Shown: piece by piece, positions 24,425 to 37,800 of the stretch
How the letters are laid out: every line of letters begins with the position of its first letter
Position numbering within the stretch: position 1 is the stretch's first letter
From: Galaxea fascicularis
Lineage: Eukaryota > Cnidaria > Anthozoa > Scleractinia > Euphylliidae
Assembly: GCA_948470475.1 (NCBI GenBank)
Contig: OX419337.1
Span: forward strand, 26,811,372-26,875,371
Direction: 5' to 3'
DNA: 64,000 bases
The notes under the pieces: generated by a model
Seen by the model: only the letters and a program-made list of their open reading frames with translations
Told to the model about the DNA's origin: nothing
Database searches by the model: none
Made by a program: the position numbers and the translations under genes

Positions 24425-27400
24425 TATTAGACTCATTAATTCTCCTCGAAGTGGGTTTTTAGTAACCAGAGTAGATGTTCTGCTGTGGTCATTTGAATTG
24501 CTTTAAAATCCAGGCATTTGCCTTCAGTGGTCGACACTCACAGATCGCCTTCTTTAAAGCGCGAGCGCTCAAATTTTCCATGCGCAAGGATTTCCTTATG
24601 GAAACACCAACTCTACCGTGAAAACCCATCCTATATAAGCTCAAAACTTCCACCTCACTTCATTTGCCATCTATCTTTTGACACTCTTTCAGTTTCAGTT
24701 TCAGGTTCGAAGATTTCACCCTCCGGCTAACTCTATCGCCCAGTTTTCAAGTTTCTGCTGGAAATAACTGAATCGTTCAACGGAACAACATTAACATCTC
24801 AACAGATACCAAGGTTCATGGTCTGGCAAACAAACATTTGAACAGTAAATAAACATAGACCATCGCGTAGGCAAAAGTATGACTGAGTGGATATTTGTCC
24901 GCGAATAGGTGTGGTTGGTAATGTAAACTTGTATGACGAAGTTGAAAACTAACACTTCTTTCGAGGAAAAGCCTTTCGGAGAAATGCTCTTGTAATTTAT
25001 CGATGTTTCAGGGAAAGTTTGTCAACTGAAATGTACTGAGGAAATAGAAGGATGAAGACGGGTTTGGTAGCGTGCTGTCACAATTTTAAAACTTGAAATT
25101 CACTTCACATCCTTTGTCAACAGAATTCTTAACGGCCCGACTTCCTGTGGAATAAATGTCATTCTCGATAATGGTGATTTTGGATCTTTCCTTGGAACGA
25201 ATTGAGCAATCCTTGTTTTAATCCATTGAACAGATTACTTAAACGAATGAGTTTTTTTTCTATTGTTATTCGGATTAACCCACGCATCTAATGCGTTTTG
25301 CTTATTATGGCATATTTACTAGTTCATTATCCTTAGCTTTATTTAGTAGCAAAATTTCGTGACTGAATTTAATAAACTTTCTCGCAGAATTGTTCTGAAA
25401 GAATCATTAGCAAGCCTGACGCCACCATATTACTTTGCAAGGATTAGGGTAATTTTCATACTTGTTATGGCACACGACAGTGGCACATCACAAGCCAGCA
25501 TCCCTCCAATAACATTTCCTTATCGAATGCAGACCCATAGATCGCTTCATGTGGACGCTTTAATTCCGCGTTAGCTTAGGGTTTGAAGTGAAGTTGAAGC
25601 CTGACAAGTTTTGAAACACAAAATTCCCTTCAAGTGAAGACCTGACGACATCAAGTGTCCCACAAAACCAAGACCCCAAATTGTATTTTGAACAATTATC
25701 CATTAAACCCATTTTTATACTGAGAATTTAGTGGCTTCACTTACGCGCTGCCTCCATAATAACACTAACTTCTCGCAAACACGAACCAAATACAGGTTTT
25801 CCCTCTTCGCTGGGTAATTTCAATTTCCCATGCTGTTATTTCACAGCTACCGTCGAATTTACAGAAATTTGAATTCGGTATTTTTTGCAACACTCTAATT
25901 TTCTAAGTGGAGTAAGCTCTTCCCGTTTTCACTTATTTTTGTGGGTGCTTAAGTTAAGCTTCACGGATCGCATCTTCGATTTCAGCGAGGATTTAACTTC
26001 CGCCAAGACTCATTTCCTAACACTTGATATTTTTCACTGAAAGTTTCAGTAGTGTTTAATGTGGCCACCATGGCTAAAATTAGTACTTATGAAATATATA
26101 ACGGGGTGAAATGCGGAAAGGTGGCTATTGATACTTAACAGTAATTAGTTAATGAATTTGTGAAGCATGACTTTCCGCTTGTTTTAACTAAACCAATCAA
26201 CAGTTACCTTAATAGTCTGTGCGAGCTTACTGCGTGCTGTTTATACCTCTCTGTTATTTTTACTACAAAGAATTGTGAAGTTAAACGTGGTGAAACACCG
26301 ATACAGGCGGAGAAAAACACCCATTTTAAATGGATCATTTGTTTTAAAGGCAGCTGTTTTTCGAATTCTTGTGGGCGTGTGATTAAGTCTGTTTATTTGC
26401 TGTAAGCGTTCCATTTTCATTCATTAGGCGCGTTCGCAATGTCTTCTGTCTAATCTCAAAGAAAATTAACTCAGAGGGTTAGGATTAAATTATTAATGGT
26501 CGCCAAGAAACTATCAATTATCGTCTATTCGACAGTAGCTTCTAATGAATTAACTGTCTGATGTAGCTTTTTGCTGTGGAACTCTCCGACAGGGAAACCA
26601 TCAATTTGAAAAAAAACCCGCTCGTTTTGTGTGAGTGTGTCTCTTTTCCACTAAAGACTGTGTATAACCTTCAAACGTACGGAAAGAGAAATTTAAGGCA
26701 AAATGTTAGAGTTTTTTTCTTTGTTATGTTTATTATATTAACATATTTGATTATTGCCAAAAAAAGACACAATTATCGTCTTTTCGATAACAGCTTCTGA
26801 TCACGATACGTAAACCGTCTAATTAGGCCTACACGAAACTACAGGTCTCTCCAACACGGAGAAAGCGGTTATTTACAAAAAGATTCGGTATAATAATTTA
26901 AGGCGAAAAGCCCACACTTCTCGAACTTCAAACGCAAATGCGTCAAGCTAACAAAGCTATTTCTTATTATAGTGATTATGCGGCAGGTGGAGATAAAGAG
27001 TGTAAAATGGTTGTTTATATAACGGTTATTCTTGGTTTTCAGTCGTGTGCAAGTCATGCAAGTTAAAAAAATAAAATCATCAGTCATTCAATAGATTAAG
27101 TCAAGAAATTGAGATATTGTAGCTGACTAATAATTAAACAGAATCCTCAAAGCCCGGCTCAGGGCTGTGCGCCCGCACTCGAGTTATTCGGCAAAATATA
27201 CCACTCAAAATTACAGAGTTTAGTATGGACGTGCCAAGAGGGGCTCCAGTGTGGCGGCCGAAAACGAGTAAAAACATATGGAATTTACTTTGGGTATCTC
27301 ATAGGCGTTCTTCTCTCTTTTGAACTTGCAAACATTCACATAGACGCTTCTCTTATGATGTTGGCTTTTCAGACCTCTGTAAAACACGCTGAATCGATGT

Positions 27401-27497
27401 TTTCATGTACGTGACATGCTTGTGAGCAGACATCTTTATCATATGCATCATTCACTTACATATATTTCACAGGAACATATGAACCTAAAATTGACCT

Positions 27498-27510
<13 letters not shown>
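24425..27510. other. no gene seen; one TATA-like promoter candidate
   Basis: CCTATATAAGC near 24631 has TCACTTCATT about 28 bases downstream. The following frame is short and unrecognised. Confidence 0.4.
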
Positions 27511-27531
<21 letters not shown>

Positions 27532-27652
27532 GCATCGCACCGGAATCGCGAGGTCACGGGTTCAAGCCCCGATGAAGTCCTGAATTTTTTTCAGGCTTCT
27601 TTACACAATTGTAAAAATTGTGATCACAACTGCGACGACCATTCTTCATTTG
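27511..27652 (+). mobile_element. tRNA-derived SINE with intact promoter boxes
   Basis: Box A TAGCTCAGTTGG (27520-27531) and box B GGTTCAAGCC (27559-27568) form a tRNA-like head. A CCTGAATTTTTTTCAGG hairpin and the family body follow (TGTGATCACAACTGCGACGA). The anticodon arm pairs poorly, so this is not a functional tRNA gene. Confidence 0.65.
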
Positions 27653-28137
27653 AAGGCATCTTTATGTTGCGCACTGTGAAAAAATCTTAAATTCAAACTG
27701 CTCAATTTTCAAAACAAAGCACGCTACCGAGCTGAAAACATGCAAGCAGGTATGTTTCTACTAATGTCTTTTACGTGATGAAACTACTTCTGAATTTTAG
27801 TTTTTTTATGACGTCACGTGAAACCAAGAATGGACTCGGGTCTTTCAACATCAGTAAACACATATTGATTTAGTGAAGTTGAGGGCAATGCACAATGCAT
27901 CACAAGTTGCTAGATATTTGTTAGCATGCAGAAAAGGCGCTTGTTTTAGCATTGCTCCGGGATCAGTCCCCGATCCCAGGAAGTCAGCGCTCGTTTCTCC
28001 TGGTTCCCGGCGTGAAACCGCGCGCCTGATCACTGGCATCCCAAACCGGAGTTTCCGAACAAAGCATTAGTAGAGCCTTTTGCCTGCACAGGATCAAAAG
28101 CATGATAACAAGGAAAACTGCAATTCCTCCCCTCCAG

Positions 28138-28420
28138 GATGGGATGCTAGTCCATCACACGATCCCCAGAATGAAGGGATGTTCTCCATGGATGGGACGC
28201 TGGTCCATCACAGGATACTCAGCATGAAGTGAACAGGAGTATTACTACTCCCCCCTGGATGGGACGCTGCTCCATAACAGGATACCCAGCATGTGGTCAC
28301 TAGGAGTATTTAATGCTCCTCCCTGGATGAGATGCTAGTTCATCACAGGATATCCAGCATGAAGTGACCAGGAGTATTAGTACTCCCCCTGGATGGGATG
28401 CTAGTCCATCACAGGAAACT
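28138..28420 (+). repeat. minisatellite, ~66-bp unit, about 4-5 copies
   Basis: Units start GGATGGGATGCTAGTCCATC at about 28138, 28192, 28257, 28324 and 28391, most spaced 65-67 bases. Each contains GGATACCCAGCATG-like and AGGAGTATTA words. The first unit is shorter. Confidence 0.7.
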
Positions 28421-28689
28421 TCCATCTTGGGATACCCAATACGTTTATGTAGTCACAAGAAGTCAAGGAGTATTACTAGGTCCCACTATTTCTTTGTAAC
28501 AATACAACATACAGATAAATATTAAAACTGTAGTTACCTGAAATATACTGGGAAAGCTGTTGGGAGAATTCAACATTGATACTGGGTCTTTCATTCACAA
28601 GTAAGCTGTGCGCAGTTTCTCTCGGCATGGAACAAACAGGAATGGATGTAATGTTTCTCGGATAAGGACGATAAACCGGAGGTCCCGTC

Positions 28690-28905
28690 TCACAACACTT
28701 CAATGTTCATAACCTTGTGGGACGTTAAAGAACCCACACACTAATCGGAAAGAGTAGGGCATGGAGTTCCCGGTGTGCTGGTCTGGTCTTTGTGCTATTT
28801 CATGCTTCCATGGGTTGGGTGGGTTGGATGATGTAAACCGCATTTGAATATATATAACATAGAAAATGCGGTATATAAATTCCATTACCATTACCATTAC
28901 CATGT
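28690..28905 (+). repeat. interspersed repeat with (CCATTA)n tail
   Basis: GGGACGTTAAAGAACCCACA and GAGTAGGGCATGGAGTTCCC lead to an AAATGCGG/CCGCATTT hairpin and then TTCCATTACCATTACCATTA. The form suits the 3' end of a retroposon. Confidence 0.5.
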
Positions 28906-28978
28906 GATTAAATAATTTATTCTTCAAAATCTATCAAGAAAGAGATGTGGTCTGCGGAATCTTTCTCGAGAAGCAGTG

Positions 28979-28997
28979 CCCCCCCCCCCCCCCCCCC
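28979..28997 (+). repeat. poly(C) tract, 19 bases
   Basis: Uninterrupted C run; length may be an assembly approximation. A similar 20-base run is at 59452-59471. Confidence 0.85.
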
Positions 28998-29714
28998 AGT
29001 GCACAGGTATTTCATACATTGGAATTTCTTCTTTATGCGTTGTTTCTTTCAAATGCAGTTTCATTAGATGAAGGCATCAATACCACAAAATGTCTCTGAA
29101 GATGCTGTTGAGGGTCTCGCTGATACGTACAGCACATTAACTATATTCGTAAGTTTCTTCGCCGACTGACTAATACGCATTTTGAATGCCACAGAAAGAA
29201 ACGTGGAAGGTCCTGATTTTGTTGCACCCGGGGAATAGAAATGCTTAAAGGTAAAACTGGCTTACTTACTCGAAAGGTTGTCTCTGTAAGTTCCTTCTTT
29301 CCCAATCTCGATAATCTCTGGTTTTCATGGAGTATCTCAGGTAAAATGCAGTGTCTGCTGTGTGATTCTCTTTCGCAGTCCGCTTAGTAATTTTTTTCAA
29401 GGTGTCACTAGTTAGTTATGACTGCGAGACCGAAAAAATCGTCGACATCCTGAGTGAGAGTACACCTCGTGTCTGCCATCATTTTTATGCTTGTATATCT
29501 TCCTATCTAACAAAAGACAAAAAGCCGAATTTTCCGCGATCTCAACTTTCATTATAGACTTAAATATCTTTCAACTTAAAGCTTTTAAAGCATTGAGCAT
29601 GCTTGCTTTTAGGAATTATTGTCGTCAGCTGGCGAAGATTCTTTGCATAAATACTTTAGCAAAGTGTTTACTGTATAACAACAGTACCTTACAAAATTAA
29701 CGCTCAATAGATTT

Positions 29715-30330
29715 CAATTGAATGGTCACACTACTAAATTTTCATTCAAAGACACCTACCTTGTACAGCATCATAATCAATAGCATAGAAAACCTAGTTC
29801 AGTAAAGTAGAGCTGAAAATTACTGCTTTCATGTTTTCTTACTCTCTTGTAAATGGTCACACCTTAGGAATGTAGCTACGGTTTCACCAGTTAGAGCAAG
29901 CTGGTAATGCATAATGAGGTGGATTATATAAAAAGCATGTTGCTTGGCAGATTTTATTGGTTGGGTACAGTTTAGAACTTCATCCACAGACTCAAACGTT
30001 AGAACCACCTAGCACTGCATAATAAACAGCAACCGGTGACAGGAAAGTACTGCCCAGCAGCTTTAATTTGAATGACCACACTTTAGGATTTCATCCACAA
30101 ACTCAAAAGTTAGAACCATTTTGTGTATTATAATGAACAGCACCACAGGAACGTATTGCTCAGTAGCTTTCATTTGAATGGTCACACTTTAGGATTTCAT
30201 CCACAGACTCAAAACCTAGGACCACCTTGTACAGCATAGTGAACAGCACCACAAGAATGTATTGCCTAGTGGCGTTTGTTTAAATTGTCATAGTTATGGA
30301 TTTGATTTAAACACTAACAGTGAAGTTAAA
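29715..30330 (-). repeat. dispersed ~106-bp repeat, block 4 (reverse, tandem)
   Basis: Four or more reverse units. Comparable words (AATGACCACACTTTAGG at 30071, AATGGTCACACTTTAGG at 30177) give a 106-bp period. Outer units at 29715-29890 are eroded. Confidence 0.65.
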
Positions 30331-32366
30331 ACGGCACAGTAAAAAGTAACACAGCAAAGTAATGTTCAGCATATCTCGTGTGAATGTTGACTCTCTCTGA
30401 TTTTGTCCACGGATTATTGATTATCGACAGACCCAGAGCGTAGTATTCGTCTCAAAAAGTCAAGTGCGGAATAACTGTTGTGAAAACAGGTTTTGATGGC
30501 TTCACTGACGGACAATCGGACGGGACGGGAAAACTCTAAAAAAACTTCTTTGGGAAAGGCTTCTTCCTGGGGAACTCGCTGGCTGCGGGAAGGCCGGGAT
30601 CTATTACGACGAACGACTATCCTCGAGACAGTAAATCCACACAGAACTTGGCTCCAACGTAGGGTTTAATACCAAGGATACAACCAAGGGCATAGCCCGA
30701 ACATAACCAAGGGTGTAACTAGGAATTCACCCCGGATGTAACCAGGATATCACTCCGGATGTAACCAAAGAAACATCTACAATGCACTTCTATTTATGCG
30801 AAAACCACAATCTTAGGTGATGAAGCCACATCATTAAAAACTCATAACTAACCGTTACCTGACACAGTTGTAAAACAGTGATTGGTTATAACGGAATTTA
30901 GCCTTTACAACATTAATTACTTTCAAAAGTTACACAGGTGGATAACGGCTTCTTACAGGTTGAGTTACAGCTTGAATGCTTATTACAGTTATGATCTTAC
31001 AGAACAGTTAACGCTTCAGTGACTAACAACAGGTTGAGTTCAAGGATTATTGCACTTGCAACAAAAGACTAAATATTTTCTACGTTGGCTTTTATATTTT
31101 TTTATCAGCGAAAGCAAAATAACTAAATACCAATAAATCCTCTCATCACACTGTGGAATCGAAAGTATGTAACTGATCATTACACTACTTAAGGTACACG
31201 TGATCGTAACTTGTGCTGCACGTGCGTGCAAACAACCATTTACAAGTATAATGACTGACAGCCTTGTTCGGACTCACTGGAATATGAACCTACAGCTTGC
31301 TTCAGTTGAAAATTGTTAAATAAATATACACACGGTCGTCCGGGTGAGAGTAGGCCAGAGAGGGATTGTTGGTTATAACATCCTAAATTAATGTCATCAT
31401 CTTTTCACTCGCCTTCGTCTTCCTTGTTTATTTTTTGCTTTCCTTTTCTTCCCGGTTTTCTTGTGTCGCGTCCTTTGTAGGCTAAGTCATTTTCGAGTTC
31501 TTACGTTAACTTACGTTTTAGACTAATCAATGTATTAAAGTAGTCGATAACAATAATTAGCAGAATTATCGTGAGTCATGATTTTACCGCTGAGTCTTAT
31601 TTATTGTGAGTCCCCATTACGGTTATTGGGATACGGAATGTTTAGGTTAAAAATAATGGAATACGGGATACTCAGATCCTCCCTAATGGGGCCTCTATTG
31701 TGGATCTCAGAACTCATTAATGAATGAAATTTGGACAGTTTGCGTGATCTGGTCGGGCTAAACCAGTGAGCATTGCTGATGATGGAAATATTTCCCATTC
31801 TCTCCGAGCGACTGAAAACCGTAGTTTGCGGGCGAAGCCCTCCAAGAGTGAAATGTTTCTTCCTTAAGATAAGCGGCCCCGCTTAGCCACTTAGACGAGG
31901 CATAGCCTGTTGAGGTTTCAGTATGCGTTCTTGCAGTGTGACAGGAGTGATTTAGTTTAACTAAGGTTTTGCTGATGGTATGTGACCTAGCAAAAGGGAA
32001 AACGGCTTTGACGTACAGTAAGATAAAGAGCAGTAGAAAACAGCTAAGTAAAGCGAACATTATACTTTGATTATCCAGTGTGATTTAATTGTTCCTTAAC
32101 TGGGACAGTGAAAAGTCTTTTTTGATATGAGTTCGCTTCTCGAGTTCAGAGTACAATCCCCGTTGGGATGCATAGTTCAAGTGTTTAGAAATAACGTCCT
32201 ATTCTTGGTCAGCGAAGCAACTTGTGTAGAGTTTGAAACCGTAGCATTCGCATAAATTAAGGCTGTGATGTTTCTTGACCCTGTGCTTTCGGTGATTTTT
32301 CCCGGTTTATCGAACTGGTAGTGTTTCAGGGTTTTCGGTAACATTTTCAAGTACCGTATTGATACG

Positions 32367-32528
32367 TTAACCCTTTAAACTGTGAGAGTGATCAGCATCA
32401 AATTTCTCCTTGTAATATCAACGCTTTATAAAACAGGGTGGTTATGAGAATTTAGACTTCTCCCAACTACTTCTATATGAAATGTTTAGGGACAACAAAT
32501 GAGAACTGAAACTTTGAGCTTAGGGTTA
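32367..32528. mobile_element. TTAACCCTTT-type MITE copy 2
   Basis: TTAACCCTTTAAAC start and TAGGGTTAA end. The core GTGATCAGCATCAAATTTC is nearly identical to the copy near 6.8 kb. Confidence 0.6.
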
Positions 32529-32850
32529 AACAAGCAGTCGTCGGACTTCAGAAAATAATTATTTTGTGTGAACTACCGCGGCGGACGTCCGGCGTCCGGC
32601 CTTAAACGATATGCCTGAGCGTTTTCACGTTATGCGCGCTCGCAAAACAAAACTGGGAACGTCTCATCTATAGTTCCTGCGGTTTGTTTAATTTTCATAT
32701 TGAGCAAGAATAACTTAACTTTACTGAAAGCGTATTAGTACAATATCAGACTGGGCTGTTGACTCAGTACATCACAGCATTTAATTCTTCAAGTACATCA
32801 TGGATGTAAATATATAAGTGTCAGCTTTTTGAATTCTGTGTATAATAAAG

Positions 32851-32875
32851 TTATTATTATTATTATTATTATTAT
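32851..32875 (+). repeat. (TTA)n microsatellite
   Basis: About eight TTA units following TATAATAAAG, typical of a retroposon 3' tail. Confidence 0.8.
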
Positions 32876-34476
32876 GGATAGATACATCATGGTAGCCAAT
32901 CAAACTTAAAGTCAGTATTCTTCGTTTAAATTCGTTTGAGGAAAGATAAAGACAGCGACCGTGCAGATTTGCTCAGGAAGATCAACAAAGTATGTTTTGA
33001 GGACTGTTAATGTTTTACAATAAAGATTTGGCAATGTATGTTTTGATTAACTGTGCAAGTAACTTTCTTTGCTTTCATTTTGGGCTGTTCGACATATTTT
33101 AAGTTCGCAGAAAACTTATTGAACGTTCACATTCAGTCAGCAAACATAGCAGTTTTTACTGACCAATCACGAAACCGAAACTAACTGTGGGTTGATTTAA
33201 CCCATTTTTCCCGCGCTTTTCCGCGCTGGTTACTTTTTTCCCACGCCTTGCACCAGTTGAACTTCAAGTTCAATTCGTTCCTTGCTGCCTACTGTTTTGA
33301 TCACTTACTGGATGTGATTAATAGGTATAGCTTTCAATGAATACAGCACACTGAGAAAAGTGGAATATGAAAATAGATTAAGGCTTTCCTAATTATTTCA
33401 TGGTCAAGAAAGATGTCACCAATGATGTATTTAATGTCGTACTTCAAGCCATAAAGAGCAATATGGCGGACCAAACATTACGTAATTACCGGTTCTTACT
33501 TGACGTTAAAAAAGCTAGCGTTTTACAAGTGCGCACATCATTAAATGTGAATTAACTTCTTCATTGGTAAATATCGTAAGGTTTAATGGATGTAAAATAT
33601 AATTAATAACCAACCCACAAGAATGTTCGCAACATCAAATAAGTATGTGTATTTAACGTACACATGTGCACATGTAAACATGTACTGAACAAGTTTATCT
33701 TTTCAAGAAAAAAAATCAAACGAGTAAAAACAGAAAAAACAGAAAAAACGTAAGTGTATTGTTTGCTGGATTTTGGTTTACGTCAAGAATATATTTAAAA
33801 ACGTCTAATGACGCAAATGAAACAAAAAAATTATATTGAGGGTCATAATTGGAGGCTAATATAACATCGTCTGCGTTTTTTCTTTACAAAGCTAAAACGA
33901 TGGTACTTCACCTTTGGTCCGAAATGCGACACTTTTAATATTTATCTTTAAGAGCTAATTGCGGCATACCCCGAAAGTGCGAGAAAAACCTGTTTTTTGT
34001 AGAGTAAACTATGAAATTTAAAACAGTGAAGCTAACAATTTAGTGCGACCAGAACCAAAGTAACTGTAATCGTAAATTAAATATTCCCTTACTTCTCCTT
34101 AGTTTTTCGCTGGTCTCGTGACTGAGGCAAAACATTTCTCGTGCGTTTAATATTGTTTAAACAATTTCTTCCTTTCTCGGGGTCTAATTAACTTGGACCT
34201 TGTAATGCTTTGTCTCAACCTTTGTCTGATCATGAGATCAAGCGCTGTGATGCCTTTTCACGCTTTTCCTATTACGTGGTTTCTGTATAAGTTTCTCACG
34301 TGCACATTCTGCTCTGAAATTAAATTAAGAGAGTTGATATCGGAATGTTTCTAGTTTGGTATTGTCATGTTGCGTATCGCGAGGCTGGAAATAATCAACT
34401 TCTGGCATTAAGTTAGTATCACTCTCGCCCGTCACACAGCATCTGAGCGCACTCAAACTTTCCATCCATCATCAAC

Positions 34477-34884
34477 ATGTCCGACAAGAAGAACAAAGGA
34501 AATCCACAGATAAATATAACATCTAATCAACTCTCGTATCTCCCTTATAAAGGAAGAAGAAACTCAGAGGTGAGAGGGAATCGTTTGGTGAACAAGAATG
34601 GTAAAGTTCATCTACGTTCTTCCAATATCCCTCAGAAAAGGGAGAGGTTTTTGGCGGATTTCTTCACCTCGTTCATCGACGCAAAATGGCGGTGGGTGTG
34701 TGCTTTGTATTCAGTAGGTTTTCTATTCAGTTGGTTATTCTTCGGCACCGTGTACTTCGTAATATTTTGGTTTCGGCGAAAATACGATAACGGTGCACTG
34801 TGTGTGGAAAAGGTGGACTCTTGGACATCGGCCTTTCTGTTCTCCGTGGAATCACAAACAACGATTGGATATGGAGGGCGGCAG
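34477..34884 (+). CDS. KCNJ-like: Kir exon 1 (N-terminus, TM1, pore helix, filter)
   Basis: This exon has 136 codons from ATG to GGGCGGCAG|GTGAGG, ending in phase 0 three residues after the GYG filter. Its open frame continues only a few codons into the intron before a stop, which supports the donor. Confidence 0.94.
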
Positions 34885-37800
34885 GTGAGGAAAAAACATT
34901 TCCTTTTTCACTTCTAGTAAGAATTTCTTACCGTTTTAGTGTGATACTGGTATACTGTAACCAAAATTCACATCAGCTAGTGAATAATTGAGGGAGTTAA
35001 AGTTAAGTTTAAAGTTTAACACGTAAGACGTACATTTTCTGATTTCTCCCATCAAGCACTGTTTTATCCAGGAGGCTATAGTTTGGCCGCCTTATTATGG
35101 CAAAGGAAGTCAAAATTAAGATAAGGTTTTTATATATATACCAGACCTTTAGGTCGTTGTAATACTTCGGAGATTTCTCTCGTAGAAAGAATTAAACTAC
35201 GCTTGCATTGGTGAGAAAGTTTAATCATTAAAGCTTCTTACATTACCGCTGCTAAATCAAACAAAGGGTCTTGAGAATAAACGGATTTCGAAAGATTTAA
35301 ATGCGGTCTTTTTCAAACAAACTATCTGAACTGGTGCCATATGAAATACATATAGAGAGGTTAGGTTTCTAGCTGGAAAATACGTATTCAGTGATATTGG
35401 AAAGTCTTAAGTGAAGGGTGGTAAATCACATCGTTTATTCGACTCGCGGAGGAGCACAACTTCGTGCCATTTATGAGCAGCTCCCGTAAATACTATTTTG
35501 ATAGACACCACTGCGTATTGCGTACCAAAGCACCTGTTCTTGTTTAAATTAAGGATTGGAACTCATCAGTGTAGATTTATAGATCGTTTTCACATGGCGT
35601 CACGACGGCCATGTTGGGGCACAAAAACAAAGGAATGGCGGTGCACAAGGCTAACCCTCTGGACCAGTTGAACTCTATTTTTATGCAAATACTTTTGTTT
35701 CACTGAACCAATATGGCCGCTGGTCACGTGACTGAAAACGATATATTGATAAGCGATATTAAAACATCGAGATCTCACATATTTGTCACTCGTAGCCTCT
35801 ATATCCACGGAACAGTTTAACTACTGCAGCTAATTGCAATTCTTGAAAAACCTTTAAGCCCTTAAAGCGACCAGAGCTTGATTTCTCCTGACAATGTCAC
35901 CGTTTCAGCTAACACACAGGTTATGAGAATAAAGGAAATGATCATCAAAGATGAAGTGACTTGATGTTTAACCAAATGGCCAGTTTGTGAACTCGTACTA
36001 TGAGAAATACTGGAAGACCAGTTAAGAGAATATACATGTTCATGTGAGGGCTTTTAAGGGTTAACACATTGATTGAACCTCCTAAATGCATACATTTCTG
36101 ACGTTTTCTCTGCTACTCGAGGCAAATCCTGAAGTATAATTCTTAGTTACATAGTTTTGCTATTCAGCACAAAACTAAAAGAGGTCCTATATAAGAACTG
36201 GCCGGGATCTTGCAGTCTATATCTCATTATGGATTCACGTTTAGTGCCTAAAGCGGAGTAAGAAAGGTGTTCCTAATCGTTGTTGATTGTATGAAGGTTG
36301 TCGTTGTAACCAAGTCAAATGTGTTATGAGCGGGATGACTACAGACTAAACTGATTGCATATTTTGTGCCGCGACAAACATCAGTTGATATATATTAACA
36401 ATCTCACTGGATTACAGCCGCGAGAACGGTTAACTTTACAACAGACAAGGTTATCCCAAACACCTCTGTTTAGTGGATCAAGAGATACAACAAAATTTCA
36501 TTATGTGAGACATAATCATTCTCTCTTGTTTTTATCACCTTAATTTATGCATAGTTGAGGCATATTTTGCAGTATGAGATGGAACAAGTGCTTATAATAG
36601 CCCCTAACAATTATCCGCTTTGCTTTGATAAACCACTTGACTGCTCGGGCCAAATGTCTTAGCTGTTTGTAACCAGTGAGTAACTAAAACGGATTACACA
36701 CTTGTAAAAGCAAAGCAGAAATATGTCAGCTAAACACTGAAGAAGGGAATTTTGAAAAGTGTGTTGGATGACATAAAATTGTGACCGAGACGTGGGGAAG
36801 GTTTTGAGAATTTAACGTGGCTGGCTGAACCTGATAAGCATTCGTCAATATGCAGCATATTGCCAAGATATGCAGCATTATATTGGCACATTATTACTGA
36901 AAAAAGCTTCAAAAAAGTCACGTCTGCCTGCGTGAAAGACAAATTAGATCAGCAAAGAGTACAAACTTTTTTCTGCGGTGTATTTGAAAATCGGACTCAA
37001 GATCCTACACTTAGGGTTCCAATAAGAAGTTTAATTTGAGCAACGTGAACGAAAACAAAACATTGTGATATTGGTTGCTAAGTTCTTTTTAACTGGGGCG
37101 AGTATAATTGCTGATTACAAGCTGATACCTGTATAGGTGACAATGATGTCAACATGTCCTTGTTTCAAGTGATTCTACAAAGTACTGTGTCCGACACAAT
37201 TCTTTGATTAGTTTTGATTGACCAAACGAAGTTTGAAGAAAACAAGCCGCAAAAGATTTCGTATCGGCAAAAGTACCTTTGGCGGTCCAGTGTTTATGCC
37301 TTTTGTGGCTTAAAACATTAGTGTATTAAAAAATTAGTTATAATTTTGAGCAACTTTTTAAAGAATTTTTTGAATGAAGAATGTACAGGATATTGGACGG
37401 TATTTCAGACATATTTTGGGCACCTTCTGTGGTGAGGTAAAACTCGCATGATGCAAAAAGGAAGTTTTTATTTACGAAATATTAGAGAGAGGCGTGTAAG
37501 AACTACATGTAGGCGGAAGTAAGATAGCTTAGCTGACGCAAGTTAACAGAAAGCGTGCATGCACAGTGCCCCAATCAAATCTCGATTTATCTACCGGATA
37601 TTGTAAGCGAAAATTTACAACAGGCTTTTATAGTACAATCACTTTCCCTTTTCGTTGCAGATCACCCCAGAATGCCCCGAGGCGATAATATTTCTTCTGC
37701 TTCAGTCCCTCACGGGCTTTATGTTGTCCACCTCACTCCTAGGCCTCATTTTCGCCAAACTTTCCCGCCCTCGACCCAGGGCCCAAACAGTGATGTTCTC

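Larger units (their letters stand above)
30331..34476. other. no gene seen upstream of Kir
   Basis: Contains a MITE copy, a (TTA)n tail and short ACATAACCAAGGGTGTAAC-like repeats at 30666-30770. The last few hundred bases should hold the Kir promoter, but no clear TATA box is visible. Confidence 0.45.

Noticed and set aside
24626..24670. TATA-like CCTATATAAGC as promoter of a gene
   Set aside because: No convincing exon follows; kept only as a note in the intergenic entry.
28138..28420. CRISPR-like array
   Set aside because: Units are contiguous minisatellite repeats without unique spacers, and the DNA is eukaryotic.
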